From: Alphaproteobacteria bacterium
GTDB lineage: Bacteria; Pseudomonadota; Alphaproteobacteria; Acetobacterales; Acetobacteraceae
Length of the DNA: 64,000 bases
Reading direction: 5' to 3'
NCBI GenBank assembly: GCA_016869715.1
Contig: VGDM01000010.1
Span: 40,177 to 104,176, forward strand
Shown: positions 24,341 through 35,624 of the stretch, in pieces
Numbering within the stretch: position 1 is the first letter of the stretch
How the letters are laid out: each line of letters starts with the position of its first letter
The notes under the pieces: model-generated
The model's database searches: none
What the model saw: the letters and a program-made list of their open reading frames with translations, nothing else
What the model was told of the DNA's origin: nothing
Program-made: the position numbers and the translations under genes

Positions 24341-25044
24341 GGCCCTGGCCTCAAGACATAACCACGATGGCGAATGGTCTGGATGAAGCGCGGCTCACGC
24401 GGGTCGAGCTCTACCTTGCGGCGCAGCCTGGTCACTTGCACATCAATGGCGCGTTCGCCGGCGTCAGGCGTGCCGAGCGCTTCGCCGATATCCTCACGGC
24501 TCAGAATATCACCGGCACGGCGTGCGAGGGCTTGCAGCAGCGCAGCCTCACCACCCGTCAGGCGAATAATGCCATCCGGGCCGCGCAATTCCGCGCGTTC
24601 AATATCAAACCAGCGATTGCCGATTTGCATCGGCGCCAAGCTATGCGGCGCGGTAGGCGCAGGTACGGCGCGGCGCAAAATCGTGCGAATGCGCAAAGCC
24701 AATTCGCGTGGATCGAAAGGCTTGGCCAGGTAATCATCCACGCCCTGTTCAAGCCCGGCGATGCGGTCATCCGGCGCGCCGCGCGCGGTCAGCATCAGGA
24801 TCGGCACTTCATGCCCTTCGGCACGCAAGGCAGCAGTCAGTTCCAACCCTGTCTCACCGGGCATCATCACATCCAAAACCAGCAGATCGAACGCCATATT
24901 CGCCAACGCCGCGCGGGCGGCGGCAGCGTTTTCCGCAGTACTCACACGAAAGCCCTGTTCGGTCAGAAAGCGCTGCAATAGCGCGCGCAGCCGCGCATCA
25001 TCATCCACCACCAGAATATGGGCGGGATCTTCCTGGCCGCTCAT
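24337..25044 (-). CDS. OmpR-family response regulator (PetR-like)
   Basis: A 235-aa regulator. The receiver domain carries acidic residues DDDAR and phosphoacceptor Asp in LLVLDVMMPGETG, the conserved Thr in LMLTARG and Lys in YLAKPFDPREL. A winged-helix output domain follows (LTGGEAALLQALARRAG, ERAIDVQVTRLRRKVE, FIQTIRHRGYVL). The MarR-OmpR pair matches petP-petR of Rhodobacter, known as upstream neighbours of petABC; no petABC genes are seen here. It is phosphorylated presumably by the kinase encoded next to it and is coupled by overlapping stop/start codons on both sides. Confidence 0.9.
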   Translation of the reverse strand: MSGQEDPAHILVVDDDARLRALLQRFLTEQGFRVSTAENAAAARAALANMAFDLLVLDVMMPGETGLELTAALRAEGHEVPILMLTARGAPDDRIAGLEQGVDDYLAKPFDPRELALRIRTILRRAVPAPTAPHSLAPMQIGNRWFDIERAELRGPDGIIRLTGGEAALLQALARRAGDILSREDIGEALGTPDAGERAIDVQVTRLRRKVELDPREPRFIQTIRHRGYVLRPGP

Positions 25045-25604
25045 CGCCTGGTGCCCTCAGCCTCTGGCCCTTGCAAGCGCGTAAGGCTCGCTTGCGCGTC
25101 TTCCCCCATGAGCCCGCGCATGACGCGCCGAAAACCCTCCACCGCGGCAGGGCCGGCTTCGCGATAGGCGCGCATGACGGTTTCTCGCTGGCGTTCGAAC
25201 AAGCGGCGTTCCAACGTGACACCTTTTTCGGTCAGCGTCAGCCGCCTTTGCCGCCGGTCAACCTCGCCCGGTGCCTGGACCACATAGCCGTCGCTCATGA
25301 GCGGTTGCAGCACGCGCCCCAGGCTTTGCTTGGTGATGCCCAGAATCCCCAGCAATTCGCCCACCGTGATGCCAGGCCGCCGCCCAACAAAATGCAGCAC
25401 ACGATGATGCGCGCGGCCCATATCCAGCGTGGCGAGGATTGCATCCGCCCCGGCGGTGAAATCGCGATAGCCGAAAAACAGCAAATCCTGCGCCAGACGG
25501 AGTTCTTCTTCGCGCAGAAACAGCAGATTGCGCCCGGCCGGCAGGGCACGCGCCTCGGCCATGTCCGCATTATTCGTACTGCCCCGTGTTGGCATTGCCC
25601 GCAT
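25041..25604 (-). CDS. MarR-family regulator (PetP-like)
   Basis: A winged-helix MarR-type protein of up to 202 aa. The DNA-binding region is ITVGELLGILGITKQSLGRVLQPL and the wing is VDRRQRRLTLTEKG. Several starts are possible (25649, 25604, 25595, 25562); the first extends over cysteines atypical for the family, so 25604 is reported with caution. Its stop overlaps the response regulator start (ATGA). The set MarR-OmpR recalls PetP-PetR, reported to control photosynthetic or respiratory functions in Rhodobacter. It is divergent from the Bug receptor gene. Confidence 0.85.
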   Translation of the reverse strand: MRAMPTRGSTNNADMAEARALPAGRNLLFLREEELRLAQDLLFFGYRDFTAGADAILATLDMGRAHHRVLHFVGRRPGITVGELLGILGITKQSLGRVLQPLMSDGYVVQAPGEVDRRQRRLTLTEKGVTLERRLFERQRETVMRAYREAGPAAVEGFRRVMRGLMGEDAQASLTRLQGPEAEGTRR

Positions 25605-25724
25605 CCCTGTTTGGACAGGATTATTGACGCATTCGCGGCACCTGTCCAACCCAAGGCGACCGCGCTTGGCAAGGCGCGGGCAGGCTCTCTATATGCCGCC
25701 CACCTTTGATGCGGAGAAAAACCC

Positions 25725-26696
25725 ATGATCAGCCGTCGCTCCTTGCTGGCTGCCGCCCTGCTGGCCAGCCCATCCGTTGCCCGCGCCCAGGGGGAATGGC
25801 CCGTGCGCCCGGTGCGGATCATCGTACCCTGGCCGCCAGGGGGTTCCACCGATGTCCTGGTGCGCATCTATGCCGAGTTGATGCAGCCGATCCTCGGGCA
25901 GAATTTCATCATCGAAAACCGCGCTGGTGCGGGTGGGAATATCGGCATTGATGCCACCGCCAAGGCAGCGCCGGATGGCTATACCATGGGGATAGCGTCG
26001 GTCGGCCATATGGTCATCAATAACTTCATCTATGCGCGCCTGCCCTATGACCCGGCACGGGATTTGGTACCGGTCGGCATCGCTTGGGATTTGCCGAATG
26101 TTGTCGTGGTGCCCGCGCAGCATAATCCAGCGCGCAGCCTGGCCGAATTCATTGCCTGGATACGCGCCAAGCGTGGAGGCTTCAACTATGGTTCGCCGGG
26201 CGTTGGGACAACCCCGCATTTGACTGGCGCGCTTTTCGCCGCGCGCGTGCAAGTGGAAGGCACGCATGTGCCCTTCCGCGGTGCAGCACAGATCATTCCT
26301 GCCATGCTGTCGGGCGATCTCGACTCGGCGCTGGATAACCTTGCTTCCTACATTCCGGTCATTCAGGAAGGCCGCATGCGTGCCTTGGCGGTCACCTCGG
26401 TCGCGCGCTGGCCGACCATGCCGGATGTACCCACCATGGCAGAAGCAGGGGTGCCGAATTTCGTTGTCTCCTCCTGGCAGGGCTTTGTATTTCCCGCCGG
26501 CGCGCCGCGCATCGCCATTGAACGCGTGAATGGCGCGCTGCGCCGCATTGTCGCCGACCCGGCAGTGAAAGAACGCTTCCTGCGTGTGGGGGCCGAGGCG
26601 GTGTGGTCCACCCCGGAAGACATGATCGCCCGCGCGCAGTATGAACGCCCCATGTGGCAGGAAGCGGTGAGGATTTCCGGCGCACGGCTGGAATAG
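25725..26696 (+). CDS. Bug-family periplasmic solute receptor (TctC-like)
   Basis: A 323-aa periplasmic binding protein with a signal peptide (MISRRSLLAAALLASPSVARA). The family signatures IIVPWPPGGSTDVLVRIYA and IIENRAGAGGNIG are present, as is PDGYTMGIAS. Bug proteins bind carboxylates and feed tripartite tricarboxylate transporters or act as orphan sensors; no tctAB genes are adjacent, so this is an orphan receptor, as is common in Burkholderiales and Acetobacteraceae. The ligand is unknown. Confidence 0.88.
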   Translation: MISRRSLLAAALLASPSVARAQGEWPVRPVRIIVPWPPGGSTDVLVRIYAELMQPILGQNFIIENRAGAGGNIGIDATAKAAPDGYTMGIASVGHMVINNFIYARLPYDPARDLVPVGIAWDLPNVVVVPAQHNPARSLAEFIAWIRAKRGGFNYGSPGVGTTPHLTGALFAARVQVEGTHVPFRGAAQIIPAMLSGDLDSALDNLASYIPVIQEGRMRALAVTSVARWPTMPDVPTMAEAGVPNFVVSSWQGFVFPAGAPRIAIERVNGALRRIVADPAVKERFLRVGAEAVWSTPEDMIARAQYERPMWQEAVRISGARLE

Positions 26697-26702
26697 CGGC
26701 GC

Positions 26703-27347
26703 GTGACGCCCACCGCCATCTGGGGCAATGCGCTTTTCATTGACCACGCCATGCTGCGCTTGGGATGGCGCAATTGGGGCGTGGTGGCCCCTGGGCGGCT
26801 TTACCGATCAAACCACCCGCTGCCCTGGCAAATGCGCCAGGCGGCGCGGCGTCATGGCATTCGCACCATCATCAATCTGCGCGGCAACCGCGCCGATTGC
26901 GGCGCTGATGCACTCAGCCGGGCCGAAGCGGCGCGGCTTGGTCTGACCCATATCGATGCACCGTTTGAAAGCCGCGGCGCGCCGCATAAGGACCGCATTC
27001 TAAGGCTTGCGGGCATTTTCCAGGATATGGAGGAACCGGCGCTAATCCATTGCAAATCCGGCGCGGATCGTACCGGGCTCGCGGCCGGCATTTGGCTTTT
27101 GCTGCAAGGCCGCCACGTCCAGGAGGCCCTGGCCCAGCTTTCGCTCCGTCATGGCCATGTTGCGTCAGCGCACACCGGCATTCTGGACGCCTTCTTCAAA
27201 AGCTTCGCCGCCTTCCAGCGCACTAACCCCGATATTCCCTTCCTGGATTGGGTGCGAGACACCTATTCTGAGGCCGCGCTGCGAGAGAGCTTTTCCAGCA
27301 ACGCGTGGGCGGATCGTTTGGTGGATCAGATACTGCGCCGGGAATGA
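26703..27347 (+). CDS. Dual-specificity/tyrosine phosphatase family protein
   Basis: A 214-aa protein with the CX5R phosphatase loop HCKSGADRTG, preceded by IRTIINLRGNRA and a likely general-acid region near APFESRGAP. It belongs to the cysteine phosphatase superfamily (DSP/Siw14/YggT-like tyrosine phosphatases). The substrate could be a phosphoprotein, inositol phosphate or similar. The GTG start at 26703 lies seven bases after the receptor stop; an ATG at 26751 is an alternative. A 182-bp gap separates it from lpxC. Confidence 0.82.
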   Translation: MTPTAIWGNALFIDHAMLRLGWRNWGVVAPGRLYRSNHPLPWQMRQAARRHGIRTIINLRGNRADCGADALSRAEAARLGLTHIDAPFESRGAPHKDRILRLAGIFQDMEEPALIHCKSGADRTGLAAGIWLLLQGRHVQEALAQLSLRHGHVASAHTGILDAFFKSFAAFQRTNPDIPFLDWVRDTYSEAALRESFSSNAWADRLVDQILRRE

Positions 27348-27406
27348 TCGCTCGGGTCGCCTTGATTTTGCCCTTTTTCGCATAGCACCAATTCAATGAA
27401 ATCAGA

Positions 27407-27426
27407 TGCATGTGGTGAAACATGCA
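27407..27426. promoter_or_regulatory. 7-bp inverted repeat upstream of lpxC
   Basis: TGCATGT-GGTGAA-ACATGCA is a perfect palindrome in an AT-richer part of the 182-bp gap before lpxC, 104 bp upstream of its start codon. It has the size of an operator half-site pair. No regulator can be named. Confidence 0.4.
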
Positions 27427-27529
27427 GAAATAAGGCTTGTATCGCTTTTGGCAAACCGTCATGGGAACGTGAACGTGGGATGATGAGGTCCGCGCCTGCC
27501 GCACGGCTTTCAGCCCGGAACAGAAGGGT

Positions 27530-28462
27530 ATGATGGACGGTTTTCTTCCCGCGGAATATGGTTGGCGCAAGACCCTCAAGGCCCCAATCGGCTGCGTGGG
27601 CGATGGGCTGCATTCCGGGCGCCGGATCTCCCTTACCATGCACCCCGCCGCCGCTGGCGCAGGCATTCAGTTCCGCCGCACCGATCTTGGCGTGGATATC
27701 CCGGCGCGCTTTGATTTTGTGACCGATACGCAGCATTGCACCACCATCGCGGCGCCCACCGCGCCGGCAGCGCGCATCGGCACCATTGAACATGTCATGG
27801 CCGCGCTCACCGGCGCCGGCATTGATGACGCGATCATTGAAGTTGATGGTCCGGAGATTCCCATCCTGGATGGCTCCGCCGCGCCATTTTTGTTCCTGAT
27901 CGACTGCGCCGGTATCGCTGCCAGCGCGGCGCCGCGCCGGTTTATCGAAGTCCTGCGCCCCGTCCGTGTGGAAGATGGCCGTGGCGCCTTTGCCGAATTG
28001 CATCCCAACCCTGAAGTCGCCTTCGATACCTTGCTTGAGATTGACTACCCGAATACCCTGATCGGGCATCAATCGCTCAGACTGCGGCTGACGCCAGAGA
28101 GTTTTCGCACCAAGTTGGCCGATTCACGGACCTTTGGTCTCGCTGAAGATGTCGCGCGCCTGCATGATGCGGGCCTCGCCCTTGGCGGCAGCTTGGCCAA
28201 TGCCGTGGTGGTGGATGGCATGGCTATTCTAAACCCTGGCGGGCTTCGCCATGCGGATGAATTCATCCGCCACAAGATGCTGGATCTGGTTGGGGATCTT
28301 GCCCTGGCCGGCGCCCCGCTTCGCGCCCGTTTCATCGGCAGCCGGTCCGGCCATGCGTTGAACAACCAGTTGCTGCGCGCGCTTTTCGCCGTTGCCGGCG
28401 CCTGGTGCTGGGCGGGCGGCGCTGCCACCCCGGCCAAGCAAAAGGCCCCGGCCTTCGCCTGA
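27530..28462 (+). CDS. lpxC: UDP-3-O-acyl-N-acetylglucosamine deacetylase
   Basis: A 310-aa LpxC, the zinc deacetylase that commits UDP-acyl-GlcNAc to lipid A synthesis. Zinc ligands: His88 in IGTIEHVMAAL, then His248 and Asp252 in RHKMLDLVGDL. The catalytic His275 is in GSRSGHALN, and GPEIPILDGSAAPF is also present. The first of two adjacent Mets is used as start. In many proteobacteria lpxC follows ftsZ; here it is preceded by a phosphatase gene and followed by bamD, recN and ligA, so the division cluster lies elsewhere. Its product feeds the same lipid A that the acpXL operon would acylate. Confidence 0.93.
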   Translation: MMDGFLPAEYGWRKTLKAPIGCVGDGLHSGRRISLTMHPAAAGAGIQFRRTDLGVDIPARFDFVTDTQHCTTIAAPTAPAARIGTIEHVMAALTGAGIDDAIIEVDGPEIPILDGSAAPFLFLIDCAGIAASAAPRRFIEVLRPVRVEDGRGAFAELHPNPEVAFDTLLEIDYPNTLIGHQSLRLRLTPESFRTKLADSRTFGLAEDVARLHDAGLALGGSLANAVVVDGMAILNPGGLRHADEFIRHKMLDLVGDLALAGAPLRARFIGSRSGHALNNQLLRALFAVAGAWCWAGGAATPAKQKAPAFA

Positions 28463-28544
28463 ATACGCCTCGTTGACCAAGGGTGATTTCACCCAAGACC
28501 ATTCTGCCCTATATCAACGGCGTCTTTCCATTGAACCGGGATTT

Positions 28545-29387
28545 ATGCGCCCCTTCCTGCCAATAGCCCTGCTTCTGACCCTTGCCGCTTGTGGCAGTTC
28601 CGGCCCAACGAACACCACGGGTGCGGACCCGTCACTCGCACGCCGCGTCATCACCACCGCGGCGGATGAGGAACCGCAGCAGCTCTACGCCCTTGGCATG
28701 CAGAATCTGCGTGCGCGCAACTACGCCCGCGCGGTCGAGTATTTTGATGCCATTGAACGTGAACACCCCTATTCCACCTGGTCCACCAGCTCCAAGCTGA
28801 TGGCGGCCTATGCGGAATATCTGCGCAATCGCTACACAGAAGCGATTGGTGCCCTGGATCGCTTCATTCAATTGCATCCGGCGCATCGCGACATCGCCTA
28901 TGCCTATTACCTACGCGCGCTGTCCCAATACGAACAAATCACCGATGCACAACGCGACCAGCGCCAGACCACCATTGCCATCGCATCCTTGCAGGAAGTC
29001 ATCAACCGCTTCCCCGATAGCGCCTATGCCCGCGATGCCCGGCTGAAAATTGACCTCGGCCGAGACCATTTAGCCGGCAAGGAAATGACTGTCGGGCGCT
29101 TCTATCAGCGCCAGGGGCTGCATCAGGCGGCCATTGGCCGCTATCGCCGCGTGGTGGAGGATTTCCAGACCACCAACCATGTCCCCGAAGCCTTGCATCG
29201 GCTGGTGGAAATCTACCTGAATCTTGGCCTGCCGGAAGAAGCGCGCCGCAACGCCGCCGTGCTGGGCTATAACTACCCCGGCGGCGATTGGTATGCTGAT
29301 AGCTATGCGCTGCTGGTCGCCGCCGGCGCCGAAGCCCGCGGTGAGCGTCCCGGCTTTGTCAGCCGGATGCTGAACAAGATTTTCTGA
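28545..29387 (+). CDS. bamD: Outer membrane assembly lipoprotein BamD
   Basis: A 280-aa lipoprotein with lipobox LTLAAC (Cys15). TPR-like repeats follow: QQLYALGMQNLRARNYARAVEYFDAIEREHP (read in parts), LMAAYAEYLRNRYTEAI, AYYLRALSQYEQITD and EALHRLVEIYLNLGLPEEARR. BamD is an essential partner of BamA in outer-membrane beta-barrel insertion, tethered to the inner leaflet of the outer membrane. The start at 28545 is where the signal peptide begins; a longer frame overlaps lpxC. It ends 18 bp before recN, the usual alphaproteobacterial order lpxC-bamD-recN-ligA. Confidence 0.92.
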   Translation: MRPFLPIALLLTLAACGSSGPTNTTGADPSLARRVITTAADEEPQQLYALGMQNLRARNYARAVEYFDAIEREHPYSTWSTSSKLMAAYAEYLRNRYTEAIGALDRFIQLHPAHRDIAYAYYLRALSQYEQITDAQRDQRQTTIAIASLQEVINRFPDSAYARDARLKIDLGRDHLAGKEMTVGRFYQRQGLHQAAIGRYRRVVEDFQTTNHVPEALHRLVEIYLNLGLPEEARRNAAVLGYNYPGGDWYADSYALLVAAGAEARGERPGFVSRMLNKIF

Positions 29388-29405
29388 GCACGGGGCGGCG
29401 CGCCG

Positions 29406-31082
29406 ATGCTCGCCTCTCTCGCCATTCGCGATGTGGTGCTGATCGAAAAGCTTGACCTGAACTTCGATGCCGGGCTTGCCGTGCTGACCGGTGAAACCGG
29501 GGCGGGCAAATCCATTTTGCTGGACAGTCTTGGCCTGGCCCTCGGCCAGCGCGCCGAAGCGGGGTTGGTGCGGGCGGGGCAGGCGCAAGCAAGCGTCGCC
29601 GCCGCCTTCCTGCCCGCGCATGACCACCCCTGTTTCGAGATTTTGCGCGACCAGGGCATCCGCGCCGAGGATGAGCTGGTGCTCCGCCGCGTGCTGCAAG
29701 CTGATGGCAGATCCCGCGCCTCCATCAATGACCAACCCGTCAGTGTTGCCTTGCTCAAACAACTGGGCGCGACGCTGGTAGAAGTGCAGGGCCAGCATGA
29801 ACAGGTGGGGCTCGCCGATCCCACCACCCATGCTGGGCTGCTGGATGCTTTCGGCGCGCTGGATGCGGATCGCAGCGCCACCGCCAGCGCCTGGGCTGCT
29901 TGGCGCGATGCCACGCGCCGCCTGGCCGCCGCGCGCGAGGCCATTGCCAGCGCGCAGCGCGAGGAGGAATGGCTGCGCCACGCCGTTGGCGAATTGACCG
30001 AACTTGCGCCCGAAGAAGGCGAGGAAGATACCCTCGCGGCCGAACGCCAAAAGCTGCAACAGGGCGAACGCTGGGCCGAGGCGGTTGCCGTCGCGCTTGG
30101 GGAACTGACGCCGCGCGACCGCCGTGCTGCTTCCCCCGCGCGTGCACTCCGCGAAGCGGCGCGTGCTTTGGAACGCTTGCCGCCGCCGAATGACGAAGCG
30201 CAGCCCGCCATCCAGGCGCTTGCCGCTGCACAGGATGCGTTGAGTGAGGCAGAGGGGTTGCTCACCCGGCTGATGAACAAAACCGGCCCAGATCCGCGCC
30301 GCTTGGAGCAGGTGGAAGAACGGCTATTCGCGCTCCGCGCCGCGGGGCGGAAACATAGCGTGCCGGTGACGGAACTCGCCGCATTGCTCAGTAGTTTGCG
30401 CGCCCGGTTGGAAGCGTTTGATGCCGGTGCGGGCGCAGTCGCTACGCTTGAAGCGGCTGGGGCCGAGGCACGCGCCAGATACATCACCGCCGCCGGCAAG
30501 CTTTCCGCCGCGCGCCGCAAATCCGCCAGCGCACTTGAAAACGCCCTCGCCGAGGAATTGCCGCCGCTGAAGTTGGATCGTGCGCGGTTGGTGATTGACC
30601 TGACCGCGCGTGATGAGCCCGCCTGGGGTGCGGATGGGCAGGATCGCGTCACTTTCCTCGTCGCGACCAATCCAGGGCAAACGCCAGGACCGCTCGCCAA
30701 AATCGCCTCGGGCGGGGAGTTGTCGCGCCTGATGCTGGCGCTGAAAGTGGTACTCGCGCGCGGATCGCCGGTGCCGACACTGATTTTTGACGAGGTGGAT
30801 AGCGGCATTGGCGGCGCCACCGCCGCCGCCGTGGGTGAGCGCCTGGCGCGCGTGGCGGACCGCGTGCAAGTGCTGGTGGTGACGCATAGCCCGCAAGTCG
30901 CAGCGCGCGGTGCGCGGCATTTCCGTGTGGCGAAGCAGGTGAAAGGACAGCGTGCGGAAACGCGGGTTGAAATACTTGATCAGACGGAAAGATACGAAGA
31001 ACTCGCGCGCATGCTGGCCGGGGAAAAAGTGACCGAAGCCGCACGCGCGGCGGCGCGGAGCCTTTTAGGGGATAGCGCATGA
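29406..31082 (+). CDS. recN: DNA repair protein RecN
   Basis: A 558-aa SMC-like ATPase of double-strand break repair. Walker A is GETGAGKSI (residues 29-37), followed by a coiled-coil middle rich in Ala/Glu/Arg (about 150-380), the C-terminal signature GGELSRLMLALK, Walker B TLIFDEVDSGIGG and the VVTHSPQVAARG H-loop. The N-terminus MLASLAIRDVVLIEKLDLNF is canonical. It is probably cotranscribed with bamD and followed 82 bp later by ligA. Confidence 0.93.
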   Translation: MLASLAIRDVVLIEKLDLNFDAGLAVLTGETGAGKSILLDSLGLALGQRAEAGLVRAGQAQASVAAAFLPAHDHPCFEILRDQGIRAEDELVLRRVLQADGRSRASINDQPVSVALLKQLGATLVEVQGQHEQVGLADPTTHAGLLDAFGALDADRSATASAWAAWRDATRRLAAAREAIASAQREEEWLRHAVGELTELAPEEGEEDTLAAERQKLQQGERWAEAVAVALGELTPRDRRAASPARALREAARALERLPPPNDEAQPAIQALAAAQDALSEAEGLLTRLMNKTGPDPRRLEQVEERLFALRAAGRKHSVPVTELAALLSSLRARLEAFDAGAGAVATLEAAGAEARARYITAAGKLSAARRKSASALENALAEELPPLKLDRARLVIDLTARDEPAWGADGQDRVTFLVATNPGQTPGPLAKIASGGELSRLMLALKVVLARGSPVPTLIFDEVDSGIGGATAAAVGERLARVADRVQVLVVTHSPQVAARGARHFRVAKQVKGQRAETRVEILDQTERYEELARMLAGEKVTEAARAAARSLLGDSA

Positions 31083-31155
31083 AACACAAAGAAAGGGTTG
31101 GGGAGGGAACTACCCCGCGCCCCCTCGTTTTTTTATCCTTCTGCCCTTGCCCTAG

Positions 31156-33285
<2,130 letters not shown>

Positions 33286-33341
33286 CCCGCGTAGGTCGCA
33301 TGACCGAAGCGGTGAATCAGTCGCCCAAAACGAAGTCACAC

Positions 33342-35108
33342 TCAAATCGGTGCGCAAGCCGCCCGCAACCAGGCAGCGGTTACGCCATCCAAGTGCGGCG
33401 CCACCTCCGCTGCCACACGCGCGTGATAGGCATTCAGCCAATCGCGCTCGGCCAGCGTCAGCAGCGCGGGTTCGATCAGCGCGCGATCAAAGGGCGCCAA
33501 AGTCAGGGTTTCGAGTTCCAGAAACGGCTTTGCGGCGGCGGCGATTTCGGCCTTCTGCACCAGCAACAGATTTTCCAGCCGAATGCCGAATTCGCCCGTG
33601 GCGTAATAGCCAGGCTCATTCGAGAGAACCATGCCCTCAGCCAAAGCCACCACCCGCGCCGCGCGGCTGAAGGCGGCCGGGCCTTCATGCACGGAAAGAT
33701 AAGACCCAACGCCATGGCCCGTGCCGTGATCATAATCCAACCCCACATCCCATAACGGGCGGCGTGCCAGCGCATCCAAATGCGGCCCGGCCACGCCAGC
33801 CGGAAAGCGCAAGGTGGCCAGCGCAATATGCCCCTTCAGCACGCGCGTGACACATTCCCGCAGGCGCTGCGGTGCCGCAACAGGCCCGGTCCATAATGTG
33901 CGCGTAATGTCCGTGGTGCCGTCCAGATATTGCCCACCCGAATCGATCAAATAGCATTCATTGGGGTTGATGGCGCGATGGCTCGCCTCCGTCGCGCGGT
34001 AATGCACAATGGCGCCGTTTTCGCCCGCACCGCTGATCGCGGGGAAGCTTTCCGCCTGGAACAAGGGCACGTCGCGGCGAAACGCCAATAGTTGCGCGGC
34101 GGCGGAGATTTCATTCAATCCCCCCTTTGGCGCCTCTTCCGCAAACCAACGCAGGAAGCGCGCCATCGCCACCGCATCGCGCTGATGCGCCGCGCGGGCA
34201 CCTTGCTGTTCCACTGTATTCTTGCAGGCGCGCGGCATGCGGCAGGGGTCTTCGCCGGCGCGAATTTCCGCGCCCGCTTCGCGCAGCCAATCGGTGAACC
34301 AGGCGGGCGTTGCTTCCCGGTCAATGCGCACGCGCTTGCCCTTCAAGCTGCGCAACGCCGCCGGCATGGCACCGCGCGGCGCGACGGCCACCGCATTGCC
34401 GAGATAGGCGCGCGTATCATGGTCCAGCTTCGCCGGGTCCATGAATAAAGACACTGCTCCATCCGCAAACAGCAACGCAAATCCAAGCGCGAGCGGCGTA
34501 TGGTCCAAATCGCCACCGCGGATATTCAACAGCCACGCGATGGAATGCGCATCGGCCAGCACCACCGCATCCTCACCCGCCGCGCGCAATTCGGTTGCCG
34601 CTTCTGCGCGTTTTTCAGGGGATGGCTTGCCCGCATAGGCAAGCGGATGCGCCCGCGCCGGCGCTTCCGGCGCGCGGGGGCGATCCGGCCAAATCGCATC
34701 GATCGGGTTCGCTTCCAGCGCGCGAAAAGCCACGCCAGGGCGGCGCAGCCGTTCAAGCGCCGGTTCGCTATGCAGCCATGGGTCATAGCCTATTACCAGG
34801 CCATCCGCATGGGCGGCCAGCCATTCGTCGGGGGGTTCTTCCGTGATGTGGCGCGGTTCCCAATGGGCGACATCAATTTGGCTGCGGATTTGCAGCGTGT
34901 AGCGGCCATCGGAAAACACCGCCGCTTGCGTTAGCAGCACAATCGCGAGCCCCGCGCTGCCGGTGAAGCCGGTCAGCCAGGCCAGCCTTTCGGCTGAACG
35001 CGGCACATACTCCCCCAAATGCTCATCCGCGCGCGGGATCAGGAAGCCCTGCACTCCCATGCGTGCGAGTTCGGCGCGGAGCGCGCCCAAGCGTTCAGCC
35101 CTGTTCAT
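33342..35108 (-). CDS. pepP: Xaa-Pro aminopeptidase (M24B)
   Basis: A 588-aa pita-bread metallopeptidase of the long, three-domain (creatinase-type) M24B class. Metal ligands are visible: Asp in LIDSGGQYLDGTTDITRTL, His in GTGHGVGSYLSVHEGP, Glu in LSNEPGYY and Glu in IRLENLLLV. It removes N-terminal residues followed by proline, in the cytoplasm. The start MNRAERLGALRAELA at 35108 is preferred to an in-frame codon three residues upstream. It is convergent with ligA (57-bp gap) and divergent from the DUF1127 gene. Confidence 0.92.
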   Translation of the reverse strand: MNRAERLGALRAELARMGVQGFLIPRADEHLGEYVPRSAERLAWLTGFTGSAGLAIVLLTQAAVFSDGRYTLQIRSQIDVAHWEPRHITEEPPDEWLAAHADGLVIGYDPWLHSEPALERLRRPGVAFRALEANPIDAIWPDRPRAPEAPARAHPLAYAGKPSPEKRAEAATELRAAGEDAVVLADAHSIAWLLNIRGGDLDHTPLALGFALLFADGAVSLFMDPAKLDHDTRAYLGNAVAVAPRGAMPAALRSLKGKRVRIDREATPAWFTDWLREAGAEIRAGEDPCRMPRACKNTVEQQGARAAHQRDAVAMARFLRWFAEEAPKGGLNEISAAAQLLAFRRDVPLFQAESFPAISGAGENGAIVHYRATEASHRAINPNECYLIDSGGQYLDGTTDITRTLWTGPVAAPQRLRECVTRVLKGHIALATLRFPAGVAGPHLDALARRPLWDVGLDYDHGTGHGVGSYLSVHEGPAAFSRAARVVALAEGMVLSNEPGYYATGEFGIRLENLLLVQKAEIAAAAKPFLELETLTLAPFDRALIEPALLTLAERDWLNAYHARVAAEVAPHLDGVTAAWLRAACAPI

Positions 35109-35288
35109 GCACACCACTCGACCAAATGTTTCACAATTATTGCGTGGCTTCCTGTTGGATCATGCGTTAGGCGCATAGCTCTGCTGTTGTCTTCGCGCAT
35201 CACCTGTGCCCCTGAAGCCTCTATATCATCGCCTATCGGACAGCGATCCTGCCCTATCGGGCGGGGCCTCCGCAAAGGAAAGCTTAAC

Positions 35289-35624
35289 ATGAACACGCAT
35301 TTCGCCAATCTCGAAACCAGTCTCTCGGCCCGCGCCGCGAAGATTGAGGCTATTCACCGCGAAGCCGCAGCCGCCCGCGCCACCGCACGGAAGCAGGCAT
35401 TCGGCCATGCCTTCAAGATGATCGGGGCCGGCATCGGCGCCGTGCTGACCGCCATCGCCACTTGGCCGACCCGCCGCGACACCTATAGGGCGCTGGATCA
35501 GCTCTCGGACAAGCAGCTCGCCGATATCGGGCTGGATCGTGGCGACATCAGCCGCGTTTTTGAACCGGGCTTTGCTTTGCAAGCCGCCAATGATGGCGCG
35601 CTGCCGGCGGGGCGCGCTGCCTAA
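35289..35624 (+). CDS. DUF1127 family small protein
   Basis: A 111-aa protein whose C-terminal DUF1127 module reads TWPTRRDTYRALDQLSDKQLADIGLDRGDI. The N-terminal 60 residues are Ala/Arg-rich and probably helical. Short DUF1127 proteins in Agrobacterium and Rhodobacter affect phosphate/carbon metabolism and RNA turnover; this longer form is uncharacterised. AAGGAAAG precedes the ATG. The 171-bp upstream gap holds a small palindrome ATGCG-TTAGG-CGCAT (35160-35174). Its stop overlaps the stop of the convergent zinc-ribbon gene, and its terminator lies inside that gene. Confidence 0.85.
   Translation: MNTHFANLETSLSARAAKIEAIHREAAAARATARKQAFGHAFKMIGAGIGAVLTAIATWPTRRDTYRALDQLSDKQLADIGLDRGDISRVFEPGFALQAANDGALPAGRAA

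Noticed and set aside
25041..25604. Petting the MarR-OmpR pair directly to the cytochrome bc1 genes as petPR-petABC
   Set aside because: The pair resembles petP-petR, but no petABC genes are nearby and a kinase gene and a Bug receptor gene flank it instead.
29303..30820. 505-codon open frame on the minus strand opposite recN
   Set aside because: Ser/Ala/Arg-rich shadow of recN with no recognisable motif or start context.
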